Shown: piece after piece, positions 53,829 through 63,836 of the stretch | How the letters are laid out: every line of letters starts with the position of its first letter | How positions within the stretch are numbered: the first letter of the stretch is position 1 | From: Lachnospiraceae bacterium | Lineage (GTDB): Bacteria > Bacillota > Clostridia > Lachnospirales > Lachnospiraceae | Assembly: GCA_016287675.1 (NCBI GenBank) | Contig: JAEFAR010000002.1 | Coordinates: forward strand, 62,001-126,000 | DNA length: 64,000 bases | Direction: 5' to 3' | Notes under the pieces: generated by a model | The model's input: the letters and a program-made list of their open reading frames with translations, nothing else | What the model was told of the DNA's origin: nothing | Databases searched by the model: none | Made by a program: the position numbers and the translations under genes

Positions 53829-56512
53829 TTTTCCTTAAGTCTGTAAAGCACGTTCAAAGCGTCAAGAGGAGTCATGGTCTGGACGTTAAGTGCCAGCAGC
53901 TCATCAATGACGTTTTTGTATTTACCCGAAAACACAGGTTCGGCAACCGGTGCCGGCTTGTCTTCCGGAGGCTCTTCGAAGAAAGAAAGCTGACCGTCCA
54001 TGTGATCGTCGTTCTTTTCTTTCTTCTTTTGTTTCCTTTCGGCGTGAAGCGCTTCGTCAAAGATCTCCTCGGAAATAATGTCATTCTTAACAAGTTCCTC
54101 CGAGATCTCAGAAGCACGCTTAAGGACTTCTTCGGGAAGTCCCGCAAGTCTTGCCACCTGAATACCGTAGCTCTTGTCGGCTCCTCCCTTTATGATCTTT
54201 CTTAAGAAGATGATGCTGTCGCCCTGTTCTTTAACAGCTATACAGTAATTGTTGACTCCCTTTAATCTGCCTTCAAGCTCTGTCAGCTCATGATAATGAG
54301 TTGCAAACAATGCTTTGGCTCCCAGCTTTTTCGTGTCTGCTATATGTTCTACAACTGCCCATGCGATGCTGAGTCCGTCATAGGTGCTGGTTCCTCTTCC
54401 GATCTCATCAAGGATCAGAAGGCTCTTTTTTGTGGCATTTTTAAGGATGTTCGCCACTTCGTTCATTTCCACCATAAAGGTTGACTGCCCCGAAGCAAGG
54501 TCATCCGATGCCCCCACTCTGGTAAAGATCCTGTCGCAGATACCGATCTTTGCGGCTGTTGCGGGAACAAAGGATCCAAGTTGCGCCATCAGTACGATGA
54601 GGGCCGTCTGTCTCATGTAGGTGGATTTACCTGCCATATTGGGACCTGTGATAATGGAGATCCTGTGCTCATTGTTGTCAAGGAAGGTATCATTGTCAAT
54701 GAACATGTCATTCACAAGCATCTGCTCCACAACGGGATGTCTGCCGCCCTTGATCTGTATGGTTCCGTCATCCGCGATCTCCGGACGTACATAACCGTGG
54801 GCGGAAGCAACCTTTGAAAGGGAACAGATCACGTCGATGTAAGCAACGGCTCTGGCAGATCTTTGGATCCTTAAGACCTCGGCTGCCACCTTGTCTCTGA
54901 GTTCATCAAAAAGGTTGTATTCAAGGGAAAAGAGCTTATCCTCGGCTCCAAGAATGTCTTCTTCAACCTTTTTAAGTTCTTCGTTCGTGTATCTTTCGGC
55001 TCCCGCAAGGGTCTGTTTCCTGATCCAGTCCGGCGGTACCTGATCCTTAAAGGAATTTGTCACTTCGAAGTAGTAACCGAAAACCCGGTTGTATTTGATT
55101 CTGAGATTTTTTATTCCCGTGGCTTCCTTTGCTTCTGTTTCAAGCTGCATGAGCCAGCCTTTTCCGTCTGTCTTTGCTCTTCTTAAACGGTCAACTTCTT
55201 CGTTGTAGCCGGTTTTGATGATGCCCCCTTCTTTGATCTGTAAAGGAGGCTCCTCAGCAATGCAGGAATCTATCAGATCCGCAAGATCTTTCAGTTCATC
55301 TATCTCTTGGGTCTGAGCCTTCCAGAAGGATGATGTAAATTCGTTCGTAATGGCTTTTATGTAAGGAAGCATTTTTAAGGATGAGCACAGAGCGATCATA
55401 TCCCTGGGATTTGCGGATCTGTAGGAAACTTTGCTCATCAGTCTTTCAAGATCGTAAATTGCGTCCAGATACTCAATGAGTTCTTCTCTGCCGATGGCAT
55501 TGTCATTAAGCTCCGCCACCGCATCCAGACGTTCGTTGATCTCATTTTTCTTGATCAGTGGCTGTTCGATAAAATTCTTTAACAGTCTTCCTCCCATGGC
55601 GGTCTTTGTCTTGTCCAGGATACCGAACAGGGAACCGCGCTTGTTCTTGTCCCTCATGGTTTCCGTGAGTTCAAGATTACGTCTGGTGGAATTGTCGATT
55701 ATCATGTATCTGCCGACAAAATACTGTTCAAGTCTCGTAATGTGAAGCAGCGAATTCTTCTGAGTTTCAAAGAGGTAACTCAAAAGCCCGCCGGCAGCAA
55801 GCTTTCCGATGGGGATCCCCGTAACCGAAGCATTGGGACTGTCTTTACCGAAATGCTTTGTCATGGCTTTTTCGCTCTCTTCCTCACTGAAAACGAAATC
55901 ATCGAGAAAAGAAACGAAAATGTTCATCCTGGTTTTAAGACTGTCAAGATCCAGTCCCGAAACAATACAGGAAGAATTGCATATGATCTCCGAAGGAGAA
56001 AACCTTGTGATCTCGTCCAGTGCTTCGGAAACTCCCGAAACTTCCGTAACCAGAAAATCTCCGGTGGAAACATCCACGGTGGAAAGTCCGAAGGCTCCGT
56101 CCACGTAAACTATGCTCATCAGATAGTTGTGGGATGCATCGTTTACTTCCGTTACCTTAAGATTTGTACCCGGCGTGACTATACGGGTAACTTCTCTTTT
56201 CACAAGACCTTTCGCCTGCTTGGGATCTTCCGTCTGCTCACAGATGGCAACTTTGTAGCCTTTTTCCACCAGCTTGTCCAGATAGAGGTCCACAGCATGA
56301 TGCGGTATCCCGCACATGGGAGCTCTTTCTTCAAGACCGCAGGCTTTTCCCGTGAGGGTGAGTTCAAGTTCTCTTGATGCAGTCAGCGCATCATCGAAGA
56401 ACATTTCGTAAAAATCCCCCAGACGGTAAAAAAGTATGCAATCCTTGTATAAAGCCTTGGTTTCAAGATACTTCGCCATCATGGGCGAAACATCTGCCTG
56501 ATTGATATCCAT
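53819..56512 (-). CDS. mutS: DNA mismatch repair protein MutS
   Basis: 897 residues from ATG 56512, which overlaps the stop of the upstream MutS-like gene (TAATG); the longer frame to 56542 lies within that gene. Mismatch-binding Phe-x-Glu is in GDFYEMF (about 34), Walker A GPNMAGKSTYMRQ (about 620), and DEIGRGTSTYDG follows. The N-terminal domain distinguishes it from MutS2. C-terminal beta-clamp and tetramer region present. Confidence 0.97.
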   Translation of the reverse strand: MDINQADVSPMMAKYLETKALYKDCILFYRLGDFYEMFFDDALTASRELELTLTGKACGLEERAPMCGIPHHAVDLYLDKLVEKGYKVAICEQTEDPKQAKGLVKREVTRIVTPGTNLKVTEVNDASHNYLMSIVYVDGAFGLSTVDVSTGDFLVTEVSGVSEALDEITRFSPSEIICNSSCIVSGLDLDSLKTRMNIFVSFLDDFVFSEEESEKAMTKHFGKDSPNASVTGIPIGKLAAGGLLSYLFETQKNSLLHITRLEQYFVGRYMIIDNSTRRNLELTETMRDKNKRGSLFGILDKTKTAMGGRLLKNFIEQPLIKKNEINERLDAVAELNDNAIGREELIEYLDAIYDLERLMSKVSYRSANPRDMIALCSSLKMLPYIKAITNEFTSSFWKAQTQEIDELKDLADLIDSCIAEEPPLQIKEGGIIKTGYNEEVDRLRRAKTDGKGWLMQLETEAKEATGIKNLRIKYNRVFGYYFEVTNSFKDQVPPDWIRKQTLAGAERYTNEELKKVEEDILGAEDKLFSLEYNLFDELRDKVAAEVLRIQRSARAVAYIDVICSLSKVASAHGYVRPEIADDGTIQIKGGRHPVVEQMLVNDMFIDNDTFLDNNEHRISIITGPNMAGKSTYMRQTALIVLMAQLGSFVPATAAKIGICDRIFTRVGASDDLASGQSTFMVEMNEVANILKNATKKSLLILDEIGRGTSTYDGLSIAWAVVEHIADTKKLGAKALFATHYHELTELEGRLKGVNNYCIAVKEQGDSIIFLRKIIKGGADKSYGIQVARLAGLPEEVLKRASEISEELVKNDIISEEIFDEALHAERKQKKKEKNDDHMDGQLSFFEEPPEDKPAPVAEPVFSGKYKNVIDELLALNVQTMTPLDALNVLYRLKEKCR

Positions 56513-58206
56513 TAACCTTTTGCCTCCAAAGGATTGATCCATGCACCGTTCTTTACGAAATCCTCAGCAAGAGCCGATGCATTTTCTATAATACTGCTGT
56601 CGTAGCCATATGCCTTTAACATTAGGATGGCATTTCTGGTTTCCGACGGCCCTGATTTAAGCATATAATCAAAGCATACATCTCCTTCTTCGTCCAGGCT
56701 TTCTTCAAAATGGTAATTTGAGTATTCCTCTTTAAGAAGAGACGTGAGCTCGATGTCATGAGTCGCAGCAAAGACAAGTTTGTTCTGCTTTGCAAGATAA
56801 CTTAAGGATGCGGTGGATGCAGCGATCCTTTCGATGGTATTCGTTCCTCTGAGAACTTCATCCACAAAGCAAAGAACGGGAGTTTCGCTCTCATCATCCA
56901 TGATACGCTTAAGTGAACGGATCTCTGTGATGTAGTAGCTTTCACCCGCTATTATGTTATCAGAGAGTGACATACCGGTGATGACCTTGAAAAACGAGCC
57001 GTTATATTTCGCCGCAAAGCAGGTGTGGATAGTCTGGGCAAAAATGGCATTTAAAGCAACCGTCTTTAAGAACGTGGATTTGCCGGAAGCATTGGAACCT
57101 GTGATAAGGACATGCTTTTCGGTATCAAGGTCCGCGGGCACCGGATCCTTAAGGAGCAGGTGATAGGCTCCGCTAAAGGATAAGAAAGGCTTTTTATCTT
57201 TTGTAAGTTCCGGAACACACCATTTCTTTGAGAATGTCCTGAGACTTCCGATGTTTATGAGAGAATCGATGTATCCGATGTTCCTGTAAAGGGTCAATAT
57301 GCTTTCTGTTTCCACGGCAGCGCATTTGATGGCCTTATTTAATGAGATCAGGTCAAAATGAAAGACCATGTTGGCATAATCAAGAAGGATGGAAGCCAGA
57401 TCTCCGGATACGGTGGTCTTGATGGCCCATGAAGACTTCTTAAGGCTTTTTAGTTTTGAAAGAGCCTTTTGTATATCATCCTTCTCCTTGTCAAATTCCT
57501 CAGAATGTACTTTAAGAATACGATTGCCGGCTTCGATGAGTCCGATTATATTCTTGATCCCGTACATGTACCTGTCGATCTTGGATTTTGCGATGTAATA
57601 GGTCACGATGTTGTAGACCACCGCCATGATGGGAAACAAAAGCGAGGCGGAAGTGTTTACAACTATCGCAAAAATGATCGCAGCTATGGGTAACAATACA
57701 TGAAAATACTGAATTACAGGGTTGTCAAACCTGTTGTTTGCAAATGCTTCAAGAATGGCGTGCACGTGAAAGCCCGGCTTTTTCGACATGCTCGAAACCG
57801 CGATCTGAAGATCCGTTCTCGCTTTCTTGTCGGAAAGAAGGAAATTAACAAGTTTCTCTCTTCTTGCCAGCTCATTTTCATCAAAACAGGGAGTTCTCAG
57901 CATGGAATAATACACGCAGGAACCTGCCGCGGATCTTGATCTGTCCGTCAGAAGATAGATGTAATCCAGAGAAAGATCGTTTGCTGTGATGTCATCGATA
58001 AAAAAACCGCCATTTATCTTATTCTCTTCATGAAAATAAGCTGCAGCGTCCTCCGCAAGCATGATATTAAAGTCATCTTCCTCATTCAGACTTCCGAATT
58101 CCCGTTCGATCTTCTCACGTATCCTCTTTTTGTTCCTAAAGGAATCATAGATCCCTTTCGCGATCAGAAAAACAACCGCAGCCCCTATAAAATAAATGAT
58201 TTCCAA
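56512..58206 (-). CDS. Membrane-anchored MutS-family ATPase of unknown function
   Basis: 564 residues from TTG 58206, chosen because GGAGGAG (58221-58215) lies 8 bases upstream. A longer frame to ATG 58245 would translate through that ribosome-binding site. N-terminal membrane helix (about 3-20), two more helices (about 185-230), a MutS core helical region and a MutS ATPase (Walker A GSNASGKSTF, DEVLRGTNTIER). No mismatch-recognition domain and no Smr domain. Directly coupled to mutS. Such proteins occur in Firmicutes and Bacteroidetes without a known role. Confidence 0.8.
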   Translation of the reverse strand: MEIIYFIGAAVVFLIAKGIYDSFRNKKRIREKIEREFGSLNEEDDFNIMLAEDAAAYFHEENKINGGFFIDDITANDLSLDYIYLLTDRSRSAAGSCVYYSMLRTPCFDENELARREKLVNFLLSDKKARTDLQIAVSSMSKKPGFHVHAILEAFANNRFDNPVIQYFHVLLPIAAIIFAIVVNTSASLLFPIMAVVYNIVTYYIAKSKIDRYMYGIKNIIGLIEAGNRILKVHSEEFDKEKDDIQKALSKLKSLKKSSWAIKTTVSGDLASILLDYANMVFHFDLISLNKAIKCAAVETESILTLYRNIGYIDSLINIGSLRTFSKKWCVPELTKDKKPFLSFSGAYHLLLKDPVPADLDTEKHVLITGSNASGKSTFLKTVALNAIFAQTIHTCFAAKYNGSFFKVITGMSLSDNIIAGESYYITEIRSLKRIMDDESETPVLCFVDEVLRGTNTIERIAASTASLSYLAKQNKLVFAATHDIELTSLLKEEYSNYHFEESLDEEGDVCFDYMLKSGPSETRNAILMLKAYGYDSSIIENASALAEDFVKNGAWINPLEAKG

Positions 58207-58352
58207 TTGATCCTCTCCTCCGTAACCCTTAATCCGATACAACATGTGTTTCGTTTACCGCAGAAGATCGGCATTTTCGATTTCAAGCTTCCGCATGAAA
58301 GAAAAAGCCGATCCCCGGGTGAAAATCTTTTTAAAAGATCATGGCCTTTTCT

Positions 58353-59483
58353 TTAATGCTTTAATTCAAATTTCATCAAAACAGGCTCATGGTCTGAATA
58401 AAGGTAACCTGAATTCAGGTTCTCATAGCTTAATACGGAAACATTGTCCGAAACGATGAATCCGTCTACGATAAATTCATTTGTATGTCCCTTTGCGTAA
58501 GGCTCATCACAATCACGACAGGTCATTTCAAGTGTGTGTTTATAATCCTCTCCGAAGAGATCCATGGCAAGACTGAAATGCTCAGGTATGGAACTTCTCG
58601 GAAATGCACATGCCCATGTGGAGTAGCCTTCTTCACCTTCTTCGAGCTTCAGATCGTGATTAAAATCTCCTCCGCAGATGACATAGTTTCCTGCTTCATA
58701 TTCTTCTGCCATGTCACCGAACAGCATGCCGATCTGTCCCTGTCTTACGGAATCATCGGAACCGTAGGCGGAAAGGTGGACATTAAAAAGTACGAGATAT
58801 TTACCGTTATCCATGGGAACTCTTGATATCGAGTAACATCTGTCGAGATCAAGAACCTTGGAAACACTGTCACTGATGGGAAGGCTTCTTCTTAATCCGC
58901 TTTCGATCCCGTATTTTGAATAGGTCGCAATACCCGAAGTGATCGTTCCGTGGGGATGTAAAAAGGGATAGATAATAAAGGATGACTTAAAGTAATTGTA
59001 TGCGTAAGTATAGGCATATTCTTTAAGTATCAGGTTAACAAATTCCAGTTCGTTTACATGATAACTTCTGGTGGAATCTTCATCCACTTCCTGAAGCATG
59101 ATGAAATCAGGATCTTCCGCTGTCAGCTTCTTTAACGCTCCGTTCAGGTTTTCAAAGACCGCATCCTTGGAAAATGCCCAGGAATGAGTTCCTCCGTCCA
59201 TAAAGAAATCAAAATCATAGGAGTAGGCACCGAAGCCCACATTATTTGACATTATGGAGTAGGTGTTCTTATCGCTTAAGCTGAGATTCCGGTCATAATC
59301 TGTATTGTAACGCACGGAAAGCTCAAAATTATCCGAAAGTCTTCCGTAGCTCAAAAAGAAATAAGCCACATAAGCTGCCGCCGCAATAAGAATGATCCCA
59401 AGAACTATGCAAAGGATCTTTAAAACTGTTTTGGCCGGGTTTCTTCTGTTCAATTTTATCATAGCTTTTTCTTTTGCTTTCAT
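58353..59483 (-). CDS. Membrane-anchored endonuclease/exonuclease/phosphatase family protein
   Basis: 376 residues. N-terminal membrane helix (about 20-45), then an EEP domain with SNNVGFG, MLQEVDEDS (metal Glu), GGDFNHD and the C-terminal YSDHEPV His. The fold hydrolyses phosphodiesters of nucleic acids, lipids or inositol phosphates; outside the membrane, the substrate is not clear. Starts 27 bases after gpsA. The 146 bases before the next gene hold no clear promoter or terminator. Confidence 0.85.
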   Translation of the reverse strand: MKAKEKAMIKLNRRNPAKTVLKILCIVLGIILIAAAAYVAYFFLSYGRLSDNFELSVRYNTDYDRNLSLSDKNTYSIMSNNVGFGAYSYDFDFFMDGGTHSWAFSKDAVFENLNGALKKLTAEDPDFIMLQEVDEDSTRSYHVNELEFVNLILKEYAYTYAYNYFKSSFIIYPFLHPHGTITSGIATYSKYGIESGLRRSLPISDSVSKVLDLDRCYSISRVPMDNGKYLVLFNVHLSAYGSDDSVRQGQIGMLFGDMAEEYEAGNYVICGGDFNHDLKLEEGEEGYSTWACAFPRSSIPEHFSLAMDLFGEDYKHTLEMTCRDCDEPYAKGHTNEFIVDGFIVSDNVSVLSYENLNSGYLYSDHEPVLMKFELKH

Positions 59484-59510
59484 CCCAATACTCTCCTCCC
59501 AAACATCAAT

Positions 59511-60518
59511 CTACCAGGAAAGAACGTTATACTCGGCTTTTTTGTCTCTGGTAAAAAGATCATGAACCGCTTCCACAGCCGGTTTGTCTTCAAAAAGCAC
59601 CATGCAGACCTGCTCAACTATGGGCATGCTCACATCGTATTTTTTGGAAAGTGCAAGTGCTGCCTTGGCACAATAAACGCCTTCTACAGTCTGTCCCACA
59701 AGGTTCATCGCAGCTTCGCAGGATTTACCCTGTCCCATAAAGTAACCTGCGTTCCTGTTTCTTGAATGATTGCTGGTACAGGTGACCATCAGATCTCCCA
59801 TACCGGAAAGCCCCGAAAAAGTCTCGGGACATCCGCCCATTTTGGTTCCCAGCCTTGAGATCTCTGCGATACCTCTGGTCATAAGTGCTGCTTTTGTATT
59901 GTCGCCGTAACCCAGACCGTCGGCAATTCCGGCAGCAAGTGCGATAACATTTTTTAAAGAGCCTCCAAGTTCGATACCGAGTACATCGGGACTTGTGTAG
60001 ACTCTGAAATAATCATTCATAAAGGCATCCTGGATCTTTTCTGCAGCTTCTTTTTTGTGAGAACCTGCAACGATGGTGGATGGAATGTGTACGGAAACCT
60101 CTTCCGCATGAGTGGGTCCCGAAAGGACACAGACTTCAGCCTGAGGGATCTCCTCCGAGATTATTTCCGTAAGCGTTTTAAGGCTTGTTTCTTCGATACC
60201 CTTTGCCACATTGACAATGATCTGACCTTCTTTAACAAGAGGCGCCAGCATCCGGGCTGTTTTTCTTACAAATATTGATGCCACAGCCATTACGATGATG
60301 TCGGGATCATCAGAAAGGGCCTCATTGATATCCGTTGTTAGTCTGACTCCTTCAGGCATTACAGCACCGGGCAGATTTCTGATCCTGGTCCTGTCTGCCG
60401 CCATGGAATTGATCTCTTTTTCAACCGCACTCCACAGCGTCACTTTATGCTTGTTGGAATCCAGCAGGATGGCAAGGGCTGTTCCCCAGGTTCCCGCTCC
60501 GAGTATGGTGATGTTCAT
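59511..60518 (-). CDS. gpsA: Glycerol-3-phosphate dehydrogenase [NAD(P)+]
   Basis: 335 residues. Rossmann motif GAGTWGTAL (about 7-15), VAKGIEE, SGPTHAEEV, catalytic Lys in GGSLKNVIALAAGIADGLGYG and GLSGMGDL. Makes sn-glycerol-3-phosphate for phospholipids. Start shares a base with the plsY stop (TAATG), coupling it to the acyltransferase that uses its product. Confidence 0.97.
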   Translation of the reverse strand: MNITILGAGTWGTALAILLDSNKHKVTLWSAVEKEINSMAADRTRIRNLPGAVMPEGVRLTTDINEALSDDPDIIVMAVASIFVRKTARMLAPLVKEGQIIVNVAKGIEETSLKTLTEIISEEIPQAEVCVLSGPTHAEEVSVHIPSTIVAGSHKKEAAEKIQDAFMNDYFRVYTSPDVLGIELGGSLKNVIALAAGIADGLGYGDNTKAALMTRGIAEISRLGTKMGGCPETFSGLSGMGDLMVTCTSNHSRNRNAGYFMGQGKSCEAAMNLVGQTVEGVYCAKAALALSKKYDVSMPIVEQVCMVLFEDKPAVEAVHDLFTRDKKAEYNVLSW

Positions 60519-61177
60519 TATTCGTTCTTCTCCTTCTTTTTAACCGTAAGCTTGTTTTCATTGTGATTCATGAGTCTTACAATGTTTGCTCTGTGATTAA
60601 AGAAAGCAGAGACGGTGAAAAGCAGTGTAACAATGATCATATGCAGGTTTCCGTGAGAACTGATCCCAACAAAAACGGGAAAAAGTACGGAAGCCGTAAG
60701 AGATGCCAGTGACATGTATCTTGTTATCACAAGGATGGAAATAAAGATAACAAGTCCGATGGCAGCCAGTCTCCAGTCATAGATCAGCATGCATGCGCCC
60801 ATACATGCGATTCCCTTTCCTCCCCTGAATTTGAGATAGAAAGGATAGAGATGACCGCAAACAGCACCAAGGGCGGTGTAAAGTACAAGAAGCTGGCTCA
60901 TGTCCGAGAAGGGTGCATATTGAGTGAAAAGCAGGTATCTTGTAAGCATCATGGGAATGATGGTCTTTCCGAGATCGATAACAAGAGTGATGATACCGGC
61001 TTTAAGTCCCACAACCCTCAAAACATTGGTTGTTCCGAGATTGCCGCTTCCCTTTGATTTAACGTCTACATGATAGATCTTTCCGATAAAATAACCGGAA
61101 GAAAAGATCCCGAACACATAACCCATGATAATGCAAAAAATGATCTGAAGTACAAAATAATCCTTAAAAATCTCCAT
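60518..61177 (-). CDS. plsY: Acyl-phosphate glycerol-3-phosphate acyltransferase
   Basis: 219 residues, about five to six membrane helices. SGNLGTTNVLRVVG, GHLYPFYLKFRGGKGIA are the active-site signatures. Catalyses the first acylation in phospholipid synthesis. 12 bases after der and coupled to gpsA, the common der-plsY-gpsA order. Confidence 0.96.
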   Translation of the reverse strand: MEIFKDYFVLQIIFCIIMGYVFGIFSSGYFIGKIYHVDVKSKGSGNLGTTNVLRVVGLKAGIITLVIDLGKTIIPMMLTRYLLFTQYAPFSDMSQLLVLYTALGAVCGHLYPFYLKFRGGKGIACMGACMLIYDWRLAAIGLVIFISILVITRYMSLASLTASVLFPVFVGISSHGNLHMIIVTLLFTVSAFFNHRANIVRLMNHNENKLTVKKKEKNE

Positions 61178-61189
61178 GTCCCCTACCTC

Positions 61190-62524
61190 TTATTCCGTTT
61201 CTTTTTCGCCGCGTTCTCTGATGATGAATTTAAGTGATGTGCCGGCAAAGCCAAAGGCTTCACGGATCTTGTTCTCAATGTATCTTGTATATGAGAAATG
61301 CATAAGCTTTTTGTCATTTACAAAGATGACAAAAGCCGGAGGTTTGACAGCCACCTGTGTGATGTAGAAGAGCTTGAGTCTTCTGCCCTTGTCCGAAGGG
61401 GGCTGCTGCAATGAAACAGCCTGCATCATGATCTCGTTGAGGACACCTGTTCCGATCCTTAAGTTCTGGTTCTGGATGATGGCATCGATGTGTTCAAAGA
61501 GCTTGTTCATTCTCTGACCTGTCTTTGCGGAAATAAAAACGATGTCCGCATAAGGAATGAAGGAAAGTACCTGCTTGATCTTTTCCGTCATCTTGTAAAT
61601 GGTCTTGTCATCCTTGTCTTCAACAGCATCCCATTTGTTGACAGCAATAAGGATGCCCTTACCCGCATCGTGAGCGATACCTGCGATCTTTGCATCCTGC
61701 TCGGTAACGCCTTCCTGAGCGTTGATAACCACCACAACCACATCGGCTCTTTCAACTGCCGCTACGGTCCTGACCATCATGAAATGTTCAATGTCTTCCT
61801 TGATCTTTGCATGTCTTCTGAGACCTGCGGTATCGATGAAAACATATTCTTCGTTATTGTGTTTAACCACTGTGTCGATAGCGTCTCTGGTTGTTCCCGC
61901 AATATCCGAAACAATGACTCTCTCAGCTCCGATCAGCTTGTTGATGATGGAGCTCTTGCCCACGTTGGGCTTTCCTACGATAGCGATCCTGGGGCGGTCA
62001 TCTTCCGTTTCTTCCGCTGTTCTTTCACCAACGGCCTGGATGACTGCATCAAGAAGTTCTCCGAAACCGAGACGGTTTACGGAAGAAACCGGGATGGGGT
62101 CACCTATGCCCAGATTGTAGAACTCGTAGGTGTCATTCATGAATTTATTAAAATCATCCACCTTGTTAACGCAAAGGATAACGGATTTGCCGGCTTTTCT
62201 CAAAATGTCGGCAACATTGTAATCCGCATCAACAAGACCTGTTTTAACATCGACAACAAAAATTACTGCGTCAGCAGTCTCTATTGCAACCTGTGCCTGC
62301 TCACGCATATAAGTCAGCATCATATCCCCGTTTTCCGGTTCGATTCCGCCTGTATCTATTAAAGTAAACTGCCTGTCAAGCCATGTAATGTCGGCATAGA
62401 TCCTGTCTCTGGTGACACCGGGAGTGTCCTTTACGATAGAGATCCTTTCACCGGCAAGAGCGTTGAAAAGCGTTGATTTTCCCACATTGGGACGCCCAAT
62501 AACAGCGATTATGGGTTTAGACAT
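61190..62524 (-). CDS. der: Ribosome-assembly GTPase Der (EngA)
   Basis: 444 residues. Two tandem GTPase domains, [14 protein letters not shown] (about 8-21) and GKPNVGKSSIINKL (about 185-198), and a C-terminal KH-like domain. Required for 50S assembly. Overlaps the upstream DUF512 gene by 8 bases. Confidence 0.97.
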   Translation of the reverse strand: MSKPIIAVIGRPNVGKSTLFNALAGERISIVKDTPGVTRDRIYADITWLDRQFTLIDTGGIEPENGDMMLTYMREQAQVAIETADAVIFVVDVKTGLVDADYNVADILRKAGKSVILCVNKVDDFNKFMNDTYEFYNLGIGDPIPVSSVNRLGFGELLDAVIQAVGERTAEETEDDRPRIAIVGKPNVGKSSIINKLIGAERVIVSDIAGTTRDAIDTVVKHNNEEYVFIDTAGLRRHAKIKEDIEHFMMVRTVAAVERADVVVVVINAQEGVTEQDAKIAGIAHDAGKGILIAVNKWDAVEDKDDKTIYKMTEKIKQVLSFIPYADIVFISAKTGQRMNKLFEHIDAIIQNQNLRIGTGVLNEIMMQAVSLQQPPSDKGRRLKLFYITQVAVKPPAFVIFVNDKKLMHFSYTRYIENKIREAFGFAGTSLKFIIRERGEKETE

Positions 62525-63836
62525 TTATTATTTCCTCCACTAAAGAGCTACCTTCAGATTTTACTATACTAACCCGTATTTGTAAAGATTTTTCGATGTC
62601 TCCGACGGTCATGTCATCCAGCAGAACATCCTCTCCGGTCTTAAGGAGAACGCAGGGAAGAAGCAGCTTTTCACCCAGTTCCCGTCCCGTCAGCTGGGCG
62701 ATAATGTCCTGGCCGGTGAGAAGCCCGGCAACAGTTATGGTATCACCGAAAAAGTTGTTGATGACCTCGTAGACATTCACCTTGATATTGGGGAACTTTT
62801 CATTGATCTTCTTCACCTGATCGCAAAGAATGGGATAAGCAAGAGTCCCCGTGGCAAGGGAAACCGTGTGACATCTGTCATCTCCTGCCAGTTCTTCGAG
62901 GCACTCATCAACTTCGTAATTTAATAGCCTCACCATACCCACACCGTTTCCGATCTGGGGGTACTCCTCGTAGCTTTCCGCTTCCGGGATGGGAAGCTCC
63001 GCCTTCAGGTACCATTCGTCACTGGCATAGACGAACCGTGTGCCGAAAGCAGCCATGAACTTTTTCTGATACTTTTCGATCTGCCGTACTACAGCGATAG
63101 ACTCCTCTTTATTAAAGGGTTCCAGAGGTGTGAGCCTGTTTCTGAATTTGGTGATCCCCACCGGTACAACGGATAAAGATTTCATATGCCCGATGTACAT
63201 TGACAGGTCGTTTATCGTTCTGTCAAGTTCCACTCCGTCGTTCCATCCCTTGCAAAGTACCACCTGGCCGTTCATGTCTATGCCTGCCTGATAGAGCTTT
63301 GTCATATGGTCCATTACAGTCCCCGCAAAACGGTTGTGGAGCATCTTGCAGCGAAGTTCCGGGTTTGTGGTGTGAACGGAAACATTGATGGGAGAAAGAT
63401 TGTAAGATATGAGCCTGTCTATGTCCTCATCTTTCATATTGGTAAGTGTTACATAGCTTCCCGACAAAAAGGAAAGTCTTGTGTCATCGTCTTTAAAGTA
63501 GATGGTTTCACGCATTCCCGGAGGGTTCTGATCGATAAAGCAGAAAATACACTTGTTCCTGCATGAAGAATAGTTGTCCATGATGCCGTCTTCAAAGATC
63601 AGACCCAGTTCTTCCGAAGGATCCTTTTCGATCTCCAGCTCCCATTCTTCACCGTCCTGCTTTCGTACTACAACTGTAAGATTTTCATTTGCGCACAAAA
63701 ATTCGAAGTCAAAGATATCGATGACTTCTTTACCGTTAATGGAGACCAGTTCATCGCCGGGTTCTATTTCCATTTCTTCCGCGATGGATCCCTCAACTAT
63801 GCTTTTGATGATCTGTTTCTTACGCTGTGAATGCAT
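62517..63836 (-). CDS. PDZ/radical-SAM DUF512-family protein
   Basis: 439 residues. N-terminal PDZ-like region (GDELVSINGKEVIDIFDFEF), a radical-SAM-like core with CRNKCIFCFID (about 92-102), then DUF512. Family members are always next to der in Firmicutes. Substrate unknown; a ribosome-linked role is inferred from that linkage. Overlaps the yraN-like gene by 17 bases. Confidence 0.9.
   Translation of the reverse strand: MHSQRKKQIIKSIVEGSIAEEMEIEPGDELVSINGKEVIDIFDFEFLCANENLTVVVRKQDGEEWELEIEKDPSEELGLIFEDGIMDNYSSCRNKCIFCFIDQNPPGMRETIYFKDDDTRLSFLSGSYVTLTNMKDEDIDRLISYNLSPINVSVHTTNPELRCKMLHNRFAGTVMDHMTKLYQAGIDMNGQVVLCKGWNDGVELDRTINDLSMYIGHMKSLSVVPVGITKFRNRLTPLEPFNKEESIAVVRQIEKYQKKFMAAFGTRFVYASDEWYLKAELPIPEAESYEEYPQIGNGVGMVRLLNYEVDECLEELAGDDRCHTVSLATGTLAYPILCDQVKKINEKFPNIKVNVYEVINNFFGDTITVAGLLTGQDIIAQLTGRELGEKLLLPCVLLKTGEDVLLDDMTVGDIEKSLQIRVSIVKSEGSSLVEEIINV

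Noticed and set aside
55742-56377. 211-codon + frame opposite mutS
   Set aside because: Antisense to conserved MutS domains, no ribosome-binding site, no recognisable motif.
58222-58352. Inverted repeat GATCGGC/GCCGATC and an ATCTTTT/AAAAGAT dyad as a terminator or promoter region
   Set aside because: The GC arms are about 35 bases apart with no T-tract, and the AT dyad is too weak; no well-spaced -35/-10 pair was seen.
61490-62362. 290-codon + frame opposite der
   Set aside because: Antisense to a highly conserved GTPase; composition follows the der codon pattern and no family features appear.
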